Shown here piece after piece: positions 24,312 through 32,978 of a DNA stretch of 64,000 bases. Both the position numbers and the translations under genes were made by a program. Below the pieces are notes generated by a model, which did no database searches, was not told the origin of the DNA, and was given only the letters and a program-made list of their open reading frames with translations. Position 1 is the stretch's first letter. Each line of letters starts with the position of its first letter. The DNA lies in NCBI GenBank assembly GCA_050010035.1, contig JBEKLU010000008.1, positions 1-64,000 of the forward strand, read 5' to 3'. The stretch is from Roseiarcus sp050010035. GTDB lineage: Bacteria; Pseudomonadota; Alphaproteobacteria; Rhizobiales; Beijerinckiaceae.

Positions 24312-24911
24312 TCACTTGCTCGCGGCGTGATAGAGCTCCGCCACGTATTCCCAGTTGACCAGGTTTTCGACGAAGGCCTTGAGATAGTCGGGGCGGCGAT
24401 TGCGGTAGTCGATGTAGTAGGAATGCTCCCAGACGTCGATGCCGAGGATCGGGCGGCCTCTGTGCACCAGCGGGTTTTCGCCGTTGGGCGTCTTGGTGGC
24501 GATGATCTTGCCTTCCATGACGGCGAGCCATCCCCAGCCCGAACCGAATTGAGTCGCGCCGGCCTGAATCAAGTCCTCTTTGGCCTTGCCGACCGAGCCG
24601 AACGAATCGATCAACGCCTTTTCGAGTTCGCCGGGAATCTTGCCGCCGCCGTTCGGCTTCATCCATTTCCAGAAATGGAGATGATTGTAGTGCTGGCCCG
24701 CGTTGTTGAAGAGGCCCGGATTCTTGCCGTGGGCGCCGCGCACGATGTCCTCGAGCGACTGGCCTTCCCACTCCGTGCCCTTGAGCAGATTATTGCCGTT
24801 GTTGACGTAGGCCAGATGGTGCTTGTCGTGGTGGTATTCGAGCGTTTCCTTGGACATGTATGGGGCCAAGGCGTCGTAAGCGTAGGGGAGATCGGGAAGC
24901 GAAAAGGTCAT
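24312..24911 (-). CDS. sodB: iron superoxide dismutase
   Basis: A 199-residue enzyme converting superoxide to hydrogen peroxide and oxygen, cytosolic (no signal peptide). Metal ligands are His27 (in YHHDKHH), His77 (in NHLHFW), and the Asp and His of GIDVWEHSYY. Gln in the NNAGQHYNHLHF helix marks the Fe-type rather than Mn-type. Length is normal. It is monocistronic and convergent with the upstream secreted-protein gene. Confidence 0.95.
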   Translation of the reverse strand: MTFSLPDLPYAYDALAPYMSKETLEYHHDKHHLAYVNNGNNLLKGTEWEGQSLEDIVRGAHGKNPGLFNNAGQHYNHLHFWKWMKPNGGGKIPGELEKALIDSFGSVGKAKEDLIQAGATQFGSGWGWLAVMEGKIIATKTPNGENPLVHRGRPILGIDVWEHSYYIDYRNRRPDYLKAFVENLVNWEYVAELYHAASK

Positions 24912-25119
24912 CGACGTGGCTCCTAGAATGAACGTTTTCGGGAATCGCGCGCGCCGAGCGAGCGAGGTCGCTCGGGCGCGACGTCATTGTTAGACCGGCG
25001 CCGTACGCCTCGCAACAGGGCGGGCGCTCGGCGGCTGCGAGCCGATCGCGAACCCGCGTCGCGGCGAGGGCCTTCCCGACGCGCCGCTTTTTTGACAAAT
25101 TGAACGCGTTGGAGGGTGA

Positions 25120-25797
25120 ATGGCGATTTTCACTTTTGTTCTCGGACTCCTGTTCGTGGCGGGCGGAGCGGCGTGGTTCGTCGCCAGCGTCGACTTGATG
25201 CCCACCGAGATCGGCCTGCTCTACGCCCTGTGCGGAATGTTGTCGCTGTGCGCGGGCGGCGTGACGCTGGCGATCGGCGCGCTCATTCGACGCCTCGGCG
25301 TCGTCGCGGCGGCGATCCAGACTCTGCAAGGTCACGAGTCCCTGCAAGGCCGGCTGGCGGAGGCGGAAGCCGCTCTGTTGCGCGAACCCGAGCCGGCGAG
25401 CGAAGAGGAGCCGGTGGCCGCGGCCGCCGCGGACGAGCCCCCCGGTGCGGACGAGCCCCCCGCTGCGCAAGCGCCGGCCGCCGCCGAAGAGCCGCCCCCC
25501 GCGCACGCGCAGGTTCCGCTCGAAGCGCTTGCCGCGATCGAGGCCGAGCCGGTCGCGCTCGCGCAAGAGGATGCGGTCAACGAGAATCGGTCGGGCCATT
25601 TGCCGACGCTCACGCAGATCGAGCACGCGCTGGTCGAACCGGAGGCCGCGCCGACGCTCGTCGGCCACTACAGCGCAGGCGGCGCCAACTACAAGATATT
25701 CTCGGACGGCTCGATCGAAGCGGAAACCGAAGACGGCGCCTTCAAATTCGCGTCGATGAGCGATTTCAAGGATTATCTCGCCGGCGCGCGCGGCTGA
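25120..25797 (+). CDS. membrane-anchored hypothetical protein
   Basis: A 225-residue protein. Two membrane helices (residues 3-24 and 32-57) are followed by a coiled region (AAAIQTLQGHESLQGRLAEAE), a long Ala/Pro/Glu-rich disordered stretch (about 85-150) and a C-terminal block YSAGGANYKIFSDGSIEAET ending KDYLAGARG. The tail resembles a short domain seen in other Hyphomicrobiales membrane proteins, but I know no function for it. An alanine-proline linker suggests the C-terminal block works at a distance from the membrane. Confidence 0.75.
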   Translation: MAIFTFVLGLLFVAGGAAWFVASVDLMPTEIGLLYALCGMLSLCAGGVTLAIGALIRRLGVVAAAIQTLQGHESLQGRLAEAEAALLREPEPASEEEPVAAAAADEPPGADEPPAAQAPAAAEEPPPAHAQVPLEALAAIEAEPVALAQEDAVNENRSGHLPTLTQIEHALVEPEAAPTLVGHYSAGGANYKIFSDGSIEAETEDGAFKFASMSDFKDYLAGARG

Positions 25798-25830
25798 CGA
25801 ACCGGGCGCGGCGGCGCGCGCGTCTCGACG

Positions 25831-26829
25831 TCAAGCGGTGAGATCGTTATCGCGCGCGAGCGCGGCGAGCGAGACGAGCGGCCGGGCCCCCAAGTGCTGA
25901 ATGATCTCGGCCGCGGCGAGCGCGCCGAGCTGGGCGCAGGTGTCGAGATCCGCGCCTTTCGCCAGGCCGGCCAGGAAGCCCGCCGAAAACATGTCGCCCG
26001 CCCCGGTGGTGTCGACGACGCGCGCGACCGGGAACGCGGGAACTTCGTGCGTCCTGTGGCCGTCGATGACGACCGATCCCTTTTCCGAGCGCGTCACGAT
26101 CGCGAGCGCGCCTTCGCGCCGCACCGCGTCGATCGCTTCGGCCAAGTGCGGCGTCTGATAGAGCGACAGGATTTCGTCGGTGTTGGCGAACAGGGTGTCG
26201 ACGAGGCCGCGGCGCACGAGATCGATGAATTCGCCGCGAAAGCGATCGACGCAAAACGAGTCGGATAGCGTCAAGGCGACGCGATGGCCTGCCTGGCGGG
26301 CGATCTCGGCCGCCTTCTGGAACGCCGACTTGGCCGCCGGCCGGTCCCACATGTAGCCTTCGAGGTAGACGATGCGCGAGGCGCGCACCAGCGCCTCGTC
26401 GACGTCGGGCGGCGACAGATAGGTGCTCGCGCCCAGGAAGGTGTTCATCGTGCGCTCGCCGTCCGGCGTCACGTAGACGAAACAACGGCCGGTGGCCGGC
26501 CCCTCCTCGGCCGGGCGGGTGGCGAAGCCGACGCCGGTGGCGCGGATGTCCTCAGCGAAGACGTAGCCGAGCTCGTCGTTCTTGACCTTGCCGATATAGG
26601 CGCTGCTGACGCCGAACGAAGCGACGCCGACGATGGTGTTGGCCGCCGATCCGCCCGAGATGACGCGCGGATCGCGGCGCGCGGCGTAAAGCGCCTCGGC
26701 GCGATCCTCGTCGATCAGCGTCATCGCGCCCTTCACCATATCCTGGGCGATGAGATAGGCGTCGTCGGCATGCGCGATGATGTCGACCAGCGAATTGCCC
26801 AGGCCCAGAACGTCTACGGCTTCGGTCAT
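25831..26829 (-). CDS. PfkB-family kinase, adenosine kinase-like
   Basis: A 332-residue sugar or nucleoside kinase. GGSAANTIVGVASFG (residues 59-73) is the first PfkB signature and DTTGAGDMFSAGFLAG (about 277-292) the second, with the catalytic Asp in GAGD. Proteins of this exact group in Hyphomicrobiales are named adenosine kinase, which makes AMP from adenosine; fructokinase activity would suit the frc transporter 15 kb away but is not indicated. It is single and convergent with 25120-25797. Confidence 0.85.
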   Translation of the reverse strand: MTEAVDVLGLGNSLVDIIAHADDAYLIAQDMVKGAMTLIDEDRAEALYAARRDPRVISGGSAANTIVGVASFGVSSAYIGKVKNDELGYVFAEDIRATGVGFATRPAEEGPATGRCFVYVTPDGERTMNTFLGASTYLSPPDVDEALVRASRIVYLEGYMWDRPAAKSAFQKAAEIARQAGHRVALTLSDSFCVDRFRGEFIDLVRRGLVDTLFANTDEILSLYQTPHLAEAIDAVRREGALAIVTRSEKGSVVIDGHRTHEVPAFPVARVVDTTGAGDMFSAGFLAGLAKGADLDTCAQLGALAAAEIIQHLGARPLVSLAALARDNDLTA

Positions 26830-26979
26830 GGAACGAGCGCCCCCTCATTTTCCGCGCGCCCTCCTCGCATCGCCGCGCGGCGAGGTCAAATCGGGGCGCT
26901 CCGCGCCTTGTAGACGCGCTCGCTGAGCGCGTCCGGCGCGTCAGCGCCCTGTTGCGGGAAAATCGATGTAGCGGAACGA

Positions 26980-27004
26980 GCGCGACCAGCGGTCGCGCCT
27001 ACAA
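26980..27004. repeat. GC palindrome repeat, copy A
   Basis: GCGCGACC (26980-26987) pairs with GGTCGCGC (26991-26998), followed by CTAC. A related pair of hairpins with GTAGGCGCGGCC and GGTCGCGTCTAC lies at 52854-52943. The same spacer also has TGTAGACGCGCTCGCTGAGC (26909-26928 region), another such arm. Confidence 0.6.
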
Positions 27005-27036
27005 GCGCCATGCGAGGGCGCCAGGCGAGCGCCCCC

Positions 27037-27621
27037 TCACCGCCGCTCCCGCCGCCTCAGCCTGACATAGAGCGCGCCGGCGCCGCCGTGGGCGCGGCCC
27101 GCCTCCTCGAAGCCGAGCACGACGCCGCGCAGGTCCGCTTCGCGCAGCCAATGGGGCACGAGGCGCCTGAGGACGCCGGGCTCGTCGATCCAGGGCAGGG
27201 CGTCGGGCCGCGACTTGCCGCCCCCCTTGCCGGTGACGACGATCACCAGCCGATCGCCTTGCGACTGCGCGTAGGCGAGAAAGCCGCGCAGCGCGCTATG
27301 CGCCTCGGCTTGGGTCATGCCGTGCAGGTCGATGGCGCTGTCGACGGCGCTGCGGCCGCGCGCGAGATCGCGCTTCAGCCGGCGCTCCAGCGGCGCGAGG
27401 GGAGGCGGCGCGGCGGGCTTGCGCGGCCTCGCCGGCGGGATGACGGCGGGCGCCGTCGACGCCGGCTGCGGCGGCGCGGGCGGAATCGACGCGGCGGGCG
27501 TCGGCAGGCTCGCGCCGCGCCGCTTGGCGACGCTCTTGGCGACCTCGACCCACAGGGCGATCTCCTCGTCGCTGAGCCGCCGCAGGCGGGACGGGCGCGG
27601 CTTGTCCGTCGCCTCCTTCAT
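27037..27621 (-). CDS. Smr domain protein
   Basis: A 194-residue protein. A basic N-terminus and Pro/Ala-rich linker (about residues 40-85) lead into a C-terminal Smr domain: IDLHGMTQAEAHSAL, VVTGKGGGKS and GGAGALYVRLR. Smr domains bind and nick DNA or RNA; stand-alone ones have been linked to rescue of stalled ribosomes or repair. The ATG overlaps the mltA stop (ATGA), so it is coupled to the lytic transglycosylase gene. Confidence 0.92.
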   Translation of the reverse strand: MKEATDKPRPSRLRRLSDEEIALWVEVAKSVAKRRGASLPTPAASIPPAPPQPASTAPAVIPPARPRKPAAPPPLAPLERRLKRDLARGRSAVDSAIDLHGMTQAEAHSALRGFLAYAQSQGDRLVIVVTGKGGGKSRPDALPWIDEPGVLRRLVPHWLREADLRGVVLGFEEAGRAHGGAGALYVRLRRRERR

Positions 27622-28715
27622 GGCTCGTCTCCCAGCGGCAGCAGCGCGGTGAATTGGCCGCGATGGCGGATGGCGCCGGCGCGCGCGCCCGCCGCCTCGC
27701 CGCCGCCGAAGAAGATGTCGGCGCGCGCCGCGCCGAGGATCGCCGATCCCGTGTCCTGCGCGATCGTCAGGCGGCGGAACGGGCTCGCCGCCTCTCTCTC
27801 CCAGGGCAGCTCCGCCTCGATCCAGAACGGCGTCCCGTAGGCCCAAATCGATCGGTCGACGGCGATCGAGCGCAGCGGCGTCAGGGGAATTCCCGCGCCG
27901 CCGATCGGCCCCTGCGAAGGATCGAACGCCTCCTCGATCTTGAAGAAGACATAGGAGCGATTGCGCTGCATCAGCGCGCGTCCCCGCTCCCCCGGTTCGA
28001 GCCCGTGCTCGCGCAGCCAAAACTTCAGCCGGGCGAGCGACATCTCGCACTCTGGTATCTCGCCCGCTTCGATCAGCAGGCGGCCGATCGACGTATAGGG
28101 CCGGCCGTTGCGCCCGTCGTAGGCGAGGCGGACCTCGCGCCCGTCGGGCAGTCGCACGCGCGCCGACCCCTGGACCTGCGCGAAGAAGACCTCGATGGGA
28201 TCGGCGAGCCAGAGCAGCGCTTGGCCGCTCTCCGCCTCGATCGCCGCGCGCTCGGGATAAGGCCGCAGCGTGCCGTCGCTCAAGCGCTGCGCGCCGCTCG
28301 AGGCGGGATCGAACCCGGCCGGCGCGGCGCCGAGGGGGAAAGCGACGAGATCGCGGGGGCGCGCGAGGATCGGCGCGGCGAACTCGGCCGTGCGCGTCGG
28401 CGAGCCCTTGACGAGCGGCTCGTAGTATCCGGTCAGCAACCCCTTGCCGTCCGCCTCTTGCGGATCGACGCGAAAGGCGCGAAAGCGCGCGGCGAAGAAG
28501 GTTCGCGCGTCGGCGGCCGCGCGGATCGGGGCGCCCAACGCCTCGCGCGCGATGGCGAGGAGCCGCGGCGAAGGATCGCGCGCCGGCCGCGTCGACGCCG
28601 CGCCCTGGCGAAGCGCGCGCGCCGAACGCTGGAAAACCGCGAAGGCGGCGAGGGCGTCGTCGGACTCGAAGCCGACGAGATCGTCGAAACGGACCGGCCG
28701 AAGGCGCGGCGCCAT
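27618..28715 (-). CDS. mltA: membrane-bound lytic murein transglycosylase A family
   Basis: A 365-residue peptidoglycan-cleaving enzyme. GLLTGYYEPLVKGSPTRT marks the MltA domain and the C-terminal 3D domain has AYGTPFWIEAEL, IAQDTGSAILGAARADIFFG, with the three Asp pattern of the family. The start is ATG 28715, preceded by AGGAG at seven bases. This gives no signal peptide or lipobox, which is odd for an enzyme of the periplasm; a TTG 18 bases upstream does not add one. It lies between timA and the Smr gene. Confidence 0.88.
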   Translation of the reverse strand: MAPRLRPVRFDDLVGFESDDALAAFAVFQRSARALRQGAASTRPARDPSPRLLAIAREALGAPIRAAADARTFFAARFRAFRVDPQEADGKGLLTGYYEPLVKGSPTRTAEFAAPILARPRDLVAFPLGAAPAGFDPASSGAQRLSDGTLRPYPERAAIEAESGQALLWLADPIEVFFAQVQGSARVRLPDGREVRLAYDGRNGRPYTSIGRLLIEAGEIPECEMSLARLKFWLREHGLEPGERGRALMQRNRSYVFFKIEEAFDPSQGPIGGAGIPLTPLRSIAVDRSIWAYGTPFWIEAELPWEREAASPFRRLTIAQDTGSAILGAARADIFFGGGEAAGARAGAIRHRGQFTALLPLGDEP

Positions 28716-28758
28716 GGCGGAGCTCCTGACCAACGCGCCTCGATCTCCCGACCCGCCG

Positions 28759-29475
28759 TCAATGAACCGTCTGCGTCGCCGCGAGCAGCCAGTTGGGATC
28801 GCGCGAGCCGACGTCGCGGGTGAACGTCCAGATGTCGAGGTGGTCGGCGACGTCGTTCGCCGATCCCTCGACCGCCGCGCCGGACTTGTCGAGCGTCGCC
28901 GAAGCGAGCTTGGCGGCGAAACGCACCGCGACCGTGGCGACCGAGCCCGCCAGCCGCGCCTCGACGATGTCGGCCGAATCGATGGAGACCAGCGTCGTCG
29001 TCATCGTCTGCTCGGCGGCCAGGCGCGCTCGGATCGCCTGACTGAAATTGGCGAGAACGTCCGGCGCCAGCAGCCGGCGCAAGGTCGGCATGTCCCCCGC
29101 GGCGAAAGCCCCGACGACCATCTCGTAGGCCGAGCGCGCGCCGGAAAGGAAACTGTCGGGCGCGAAGCCGCCGTCGGCGGCGGCGATCGCGTCGAACCCC
29201 GCCGCGACCGGCGAGCCCGGCTCGGCGAAACCCTTCCAGCGGTCGAGGGCGGGCGCCGCTTCGTCCGGCCGCCCGGCCGCTCGCGCGGCGACGCCGAGCG
29301 GGATGACGTTGCCCTTGGCGGGTGGGCTGTTGAAATCGTTGGGGCCGCGCGGCGGCGTCGGATCGATCGGCGGCCTCTCCGCGCCGTTGCGCGTTCCGAG
29401 CACCGAACGAAGCTTGAAAACCACGAAGATCGCGACGATCGCGAAGACGATCGTCGAAATGTCGAGATTCTGCAT
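28759..29475 (-). CDS. Tim44-like domain protein (TimA)
   Basis: A 238-residue protein with one N-terminal membrane helix (residues 7-25, ISTIVFAIVAIFVVFKLRSV), a Pro-rich linker, and a C-terminal Tim44/Tim14-like domain (about 95-235: SGARSAYEMVVGAFAAGDM, LAPDVLANFSQAI, DIWTFTRDVGSRDPNWLL). Mitochondrial Tim44 links Hsp70 to the import pore; the bacterial protein is an inner-membrane protein of less certain role. Gene order timA-mltA-smr is conserved in the order. Confidence 0.88.
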   Translation of the reverse strand: MQNLDISTIVFAIVAIFVVFKLRSVLGTRNGAERPPIDPTPPRGPNDFNSPPAKGNVIPLGVAARAAGRPDEAAPALDRWKGFAEPGSPVAAGFDAIAAADGGFAPDSFLSGARSAYEMVVGAFAAGDMPTLRRLLAPDVLANFSQAIRARLAAEQTMTTTLVSIDSADIVEARLAGSVATVAVRFAAKLASATLDKSGAAVEGSANDVADHLDIWTFTRDVGSRDPNWLLAATQTVH

Positions 29476-29663
29476 CGCCTATCCCTCGATTTGCGCCGCG
29501 CGGCCCCCGCCGCTCCGCTTCGGGCGGCCGTCATCCCTCTAGTTAGGCTCGCCGAGTCGATTTGGCTAGAACCGGCCGTCGTCGTCGCGGTTGCGCCGGC
29601 GGCGAATCGATGATTTCAACGGGGAGCGGCTGGCGGGCGATCCATTCGCGGGAAGGGCGCGCG

Positions 29664-30653
29664 GTGAAGGGATTGGCGACGATCGGCGTCGCGGGGGCGG
29701 GCGCCTGGGGCCTCGCGCTCGCCAACGCGGTGGCGAGCGCGGGGCGCGGCGTCGCGATCTGGGGCCGCGACGCGGCCTCGATGCGCGCGCTCGACGAGAC
29801 GCGGCGCGGCGCGCGCCTTCCCGGCGTCGCGCTGGCGCCCGCGGTTCGCGCCAGCGCGGACATGCGCGTCCTCGAGGGGTGTGACGCCATTCTCGTCGTC
29901 GTTCCCGCGCAGGCGACGCGCGACGCGGCGGGCCGCATCGCCGCGGCGCTGTCGCGGCCCAGGCCGCTCGTCGCCTGCGCCAAGGGCATCGAGCGAGGCT
30001 CGGACCGTTTCATGACCGAAGTGCTCGCGGAAGCCGCGCCGGGTTGGCCCAGCGCAATCCTCTCCGGGCCGAGTTTCGCCGCCGACGTCGCCGCCGGCCT
30101 GCCGACGGCGGTGACGCTGGCGAGCGTCGACGATGACTTGGCGCGCCGGCTTTGCGCCGCGCTGCGGGGGCCGAACCTCAGGCTGTACCATTCGACCGAC
30201 GTGCGTGGCGTCGAGATCGGCGGCGCCGCCAAGAACGTGCTGGGGATCGCCTGCGGCGTTGCGGCGGGGCTCGAGCTGGGCGCCAGCGCCGGCGCGGCGC
30301 TGATCGCGCGCGGCTTCGCCGAGCTCAGACGCTTCGGCGAGACGTTCGGCGCTCGCCCGAACACCTTGATGGGGCTCTCCGGGCTCGGCGATCTCGTGCT
30401 CACCTGCTCGTCGAGGCAGTCGCGAAACTTCGCCTTCGGCCTCGCGCTCGGGCAGGGGCGCGGCGTCGGCGAGGCGAGCGCCGGCAAGTTGGTCGAGGGC
30501 GTCTTCACCGCGTCGGCGCTGATGAAAATGGCGCGCGCGCGTTCCGTCGACATGCCGATCTCGGCGACCGTCGAGGCGCTGCTCGGCGGGTCGATCGACG
30601 CCAGGGGCGCCGCGGGCGCGTTGCTCGCGCGCCCATTGAAGGGCGAGGAATAG
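29664..30653 (+). CDS. gpsA: glycerol-3-phosphate dehydrogenase [NAD(P)+]
   Basis: A 329-residue cytosolic enzyme making sn-glycerol-3-phosphate for phospholipid synthesis. The Rossmann motif is GVAGAGAWGLALA; ACAKGIERGS, LSGPSFAADVAAG, GGAAKNVLGIACG and GLSGLGDLVLTCSS are all family blocks, with the catalytic Lys in AAKNV. The GTG at 29664 with GGAAGG upstream gives the family length; the frame extends 34 codons further up without likeness. Confidence 0.93.
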   Translation: MKGLATIGVAGAGAWGLALANAVASAGRGVAIWGRDAASMRALDETRRGARLPGVALAPAVRASADMRVLEGCDAILVVVPAQATRDAAGRIAAALSRPRPLVACAKGIERGSDRFMTEVLAEAAPGWPSAILSGPSFAADVAAGLPTAVTLASVDDDLARRLCAALRGPNLRLYHSTDVRGVEIGGAAKNVLGIACGVAAGLELGASAGAALIARGFAELRRFGETFGARPNTLMGLSGLGDLVLTCSSRQSRNFAFGLALGQGRGVGEASAGKLVEGVFTASALMKMARARSVDMPISATVEALLGGSIDARGAAGALLARPLKGEE

Positions 30654-30716
30654 GCCGGCGACGCTTTACGATTCCAGCGCGATCTCCTAGCTTCGCTCGC
30701 CGAACAGGAGAAACGC

Positions 30717-31007
30717 ATGCTCTTCGTCGCCACCTGCGCCGACAAACCCGACAGCATGGCCAAGCGTCAGGAGAACCGGCCCGCGCACCTCGCCTATCTC
30801 GCCTCGCTCGGCGCGCGGGTGAAGCTCGCCGGCGCGCTGTTGGCGCCGGATCAGAAGTCGATGGTCGGCTCGATGATCATCTTCGAAGGCGAATCGACGG
30901 ACGAGGTCGCGGCGCTGTGCGCCAAGGACCCCTACGCCGTGGCGGGATTGTTCGCGAGCGTCGACATCAAGCCCTGGCGTCAGGGCGTCGGCGCGCCGCT
31001 GGCGTGA
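30717..31007 (+). CDS. YciI-like protein
   Basis: A 96-residue protein of the YciI family (ferredoxin-like fold, dimeric). MLFVATCADKPDSMAKRQEN, RPAHLAYLASLG with the conserved His and the C-terminal KPWRQGVG fit. Some members cleave chlorinated aromatics, but most have no known activity. It lies 63 bases after gpsA and seven bases before the EVE gene; the gpsA-YciI-EVE row is common in alphaproteobacteria. Confidence 0.92.
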   Translation: MLFVATCADKPDSMAKRQENRPAHLAYLASLGARVKLAGALLAPDQKSMVGSMIIFEGESTDEVAALCAKDPYAVAGLFASVDIKPWRQGVGAPLA

Positions 31008-31014
31008 GGCGACG

Positions 31015-31428
31015 ATGGCCCACTGGCTGTTCAAGAGCGAGCCCTCTGCCTGGTCCTTCGAGGCGCAGCTCGCCGAGGGCGAAAAGGGGACGAGCTGGAA
31101 CGGCGTGCGCAACCATTCGGCCAAGCTGAACATGATGGCGATGAAGGTCGGCGAGCGCGGCTTCTTTTATCACTCCAACGAGGGCAAAGAGATCGTCGGG
31201 ATCGTCGAGGTGATCAAACCCTATTATCCCGATCCGAGCGACGAAAGCGGCAAGTTCGGCATGGTCGACGTCAAGGCGGTGAAGCCTTTGCCCACGCCTG
31301 TGACGTTGGAGGCGATCAAGGCGGAGAAGCGCCTCGCCAAGATGGCGCTGGTGGCGAATTCGCGCCTCTCGGTGCAGCCGGTGACCGACGAGGAATGGCG
31401 GATCGTCTGCGCCATGGGCGGGCTTTGA
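31015..31428 (+). CDS. EVE domain protein
   Basis: A 137-residue protein, one PUA-like EVE domain. MAHWLFKSEPSAWSFEAQ, WNGVRNHSAKLNMMAMKVG and FFYHSNEGKEIVG are typical. EVE domains bind modified bases, such as methylated cytosine, in DNA or RNA. Length is usual. It follows the YciI gene and is probably co-transcribed. Confidence 0.95.
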   Translation: MAHWLFKSEPSAWSFEAQLAEGEKGTSWNGVRNHSAKLNMMAMKVGERGFFYHSNEGKEIVGIVEVIKPYYPDPSDESGKFGMVDVKAVKPLPTPVTLEAIKAEKRLAKMALVANSRLSVQPVTDEEWRIVCAMGGL

Positions 31429-31482
31429 GGCGGGTTGGGGCGCGCGGCCGGCTCCGCAGCCGCGCACGGGCTTATTCGCAAT

Positions 31483-31809
31483 TCAAACGATGCTGAGAAA
31501 CAGGGCGAGCGCGCGATTGACCCGCAATAGCAAGGCGTCGTCCGCCATTCCGATCACTCCGCCGATCTCGGCGTTGGGCACGACAGTGATCTTGTCGATC
31601 GCGATTTGCGAAATCTCGCGCAATCCGTTCTGTGGCGACGGGGCGACCTCGAGCCGGAACTGATCGGCGTCGTCACGAAGGGTCGTCGTCAGCGGGCAGA
31701 TCACGACCGAGGGAAGCTCGGCGAAAAGATCGCTTTGCACGACGAGCGCCGGGCGCGGCTTGCCGTAGTCGCCCGCCGTGGCGACCGTCACGAATTGTCC
31801 GCGCCGCAT
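31483..31809 (-). CDS. MazF/CcdB-like toxin (type II toxin-antitoxin)
   Basis: A 108-residue PemK/MazF-fold endoribonuclease toxin. MRRGQFVTVATAGDYGKPRP and ALVVQSDLFAELPSVVICPL are the conserved N-terminal blocks, and LREISQIAIDKITVV matches the second. MazF toxins cut RNA at short sites. The ATG at 31809 overlaps the antitoxin TAA by one base (TAATG), which favours it over an ATG five codons upstream. The pair is the first of four toxin-antitoxin modules in the window. Confidence 0.88.
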   Translation of the reverse strand: MRRGQFVTVATAGDYGKPRPALVVQSDLFAELPSVVICPLTTTLRDDADQFRLEVAPSPQNGLREISQIAIDKITVVPNAEIGGVIGMADDALLLRVNRALALFLSIV

Positions 31810-32039
31810 TACGGCTCCGGCCATTCGTAGACGCTCGCGACAAAGCGCATGATTTCATCGCCGGCTGGATCGCTGGCCGCGACCGCGCGCGCCTGTCGCC
31901 GACACGTTTCGACGAAATCGGGCGCGCGCGTGTCGGGGACCCAGATTTGCACGGGGCGCAAACCCGAGGCGCGCATCCGTTGGCGATAGCTCGCCATGCG
32001 CTTGGACGGGGGAGCGGGCTTTCGGGTCGAGTGTGGCAT
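31809..32039 (-). CDS. MazE-like antitoxin (DUF3018)
   Basis: A 76-residue basic protein. RMASYRQRMRASGLRPVQIW and VPDTRAPDFVETCRRQARAV followed by DEIMRFVASVYEWPE are typical of the DUF3018 antitoxin family found upstream of MazF toxins. The N-terminal half is the DNA-binding part, the acidic tail the toxin neutraliser. The ATG at 32039 has GGAGG eight bases upstream. A perfect 12-base palindrome sits just before the gene. Confidence 0.88.
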   Translation of the reverse strand: MPHSTRKPAPPSKRMASYRQRMRASGLRPVQIWVPDTRAPDFVETCRRQARAVAASDPAGDEIMRFVASVYEWPEP

Positions 32040-32054
32040 TCGAACCTCCATTGC

Positions 32055-32066
32055 GTAACATGTTAC
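32055..32066. promoter_or_regulatory. operator palindrome of the MazEF-like module
   Basis: GTAACATGTTAC is a perfect palindrome 16 bases upstream of the antitoxin start. Type II antitoxins repress their own promoter through such sites. Inferred from position. Confidence 0.55.
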
Positions 32067-32166
32067 ACCAAACGGCCACGAAGTCACGATGATTCCGGCA
32101 GCGCTTCGGCGCCGGCGTCGCGAAAGGAATCAGGCGCATTAGATCGGAAACTCGACCCGCAGCCGT

Positions 32167-32895
32167 CTACTCCGCCTGCGAGACGATCGCCGGCGCGAGC
32201 GCCGCCTGGTTGGCGGGCAGGCGGACGGAGAGCAGGTAGAAATCCGGGCCGTCGGCCGTATCCTCGAGCTTCGCCATGCCTTCGATCGGCAGCGCGCTCT
32301 TCTGTAGCTGGCCGGAGGTTCCGAGCCCGTCCATGTTGGCGGGCGTCTCGAACTCGATGAGACGGGCGCTCTTGGCGGTCGTCTTGTCGGCGGGGTAGGG
32401 GCCGGAGGGAAAGTCTTCCTTCGGCTCGATCCCCTCCGCGATCACGCTGGCGATGAACGCTTGCTCGAGTTGGGGAAAGAGCCGCGCCGAGTATTTCGCC
32501 ACCTCGAATCGTCCGGACGTACCGCCGTAGTCCTGGCTCTCGACCACGGCCGGACCGGTCAATGGGGCGTTCAACGCGTTTTGCAGGTTTCCGCTCGGCG
32601 CGATCACCAGCGTCGCGCCGCTCGAGCCGTAGAAATAGAAGCACTTCCACCCGCGCGGGGCGAGAACGCCGAAGGAGTCCTGGGCCTGGTAGAAGGCGAG
32701 CTGGCCCGCCGTCGCCGCGTCGACGTCGATCGACTTCGGCGCGCCCTTGGGGGCCGCGACCGGGCCCGTCTGCCCGTCGCCCGCGCATCCGACGAAGGGA
32801 ACCTGTTGCGCCGCCGACGCGGCGGCCGGCGCGAGGCAGGAGGCGAGAAAAACGACGGCGCCGACGGCGGCCGTTTGTTGCAGGAGAATGCGCAT
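32167..32895 (-). CDS. secreted hypothetical protein
   Basis: A 242-residue protein with a signal peptide (residues 1-29, VGAVVFLASCLAPAAASAAQ). The Cys in FLASC could be a lipobox Cys, but the following residues fit a signal peptidase I site better. The mature part begins QQVPFVGCAGDGQTGPVAAP and carries LAFYQAQDSFGVLAPRGWKC, a pattern I have seen in uncharacterised exported proteins. No enzyme motif is seen. It stands alone on the - strand. Confidence 0.75.
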   Translation of the reverse strand: MRILLQQTAAVGAVVFLASCLAPAAASAAQQVPFVGCAGDGQTGPVAAPKGAPKSIDVDAATAGQLAFYQAQDSFGVLAPRGWKCFYFYGSSGATLVIAPSGNLQNALNAPLTGPAVVESQDYGGTSGRFEVAKYSARLFPQLEQAFIASVIAEGIEPKEDFPSGPYPADKTTAKSARLIEFETPANMDGLGTSGQLQKSALPIEGMAKLEDTADGPDFYLLSVRLPANQAALAPAIVSQAE

Positions 32896-32978
32896 GGCGG
32901 GCGAACTCCGACGAACCGTCGCTAGGCAAGCGCGAGGCCGTACGATTTTGTAATCGGCCCACCGACGCCGCGCAACCC

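Noticed and set aside
26830..27036. A tRNA-like region with paired GC arms
   Set aside because: The pairing is that of a palindromic repeat; there is no anticodon loop, T-loop GTTCGA or CCA-adjacent acceptor pairing.
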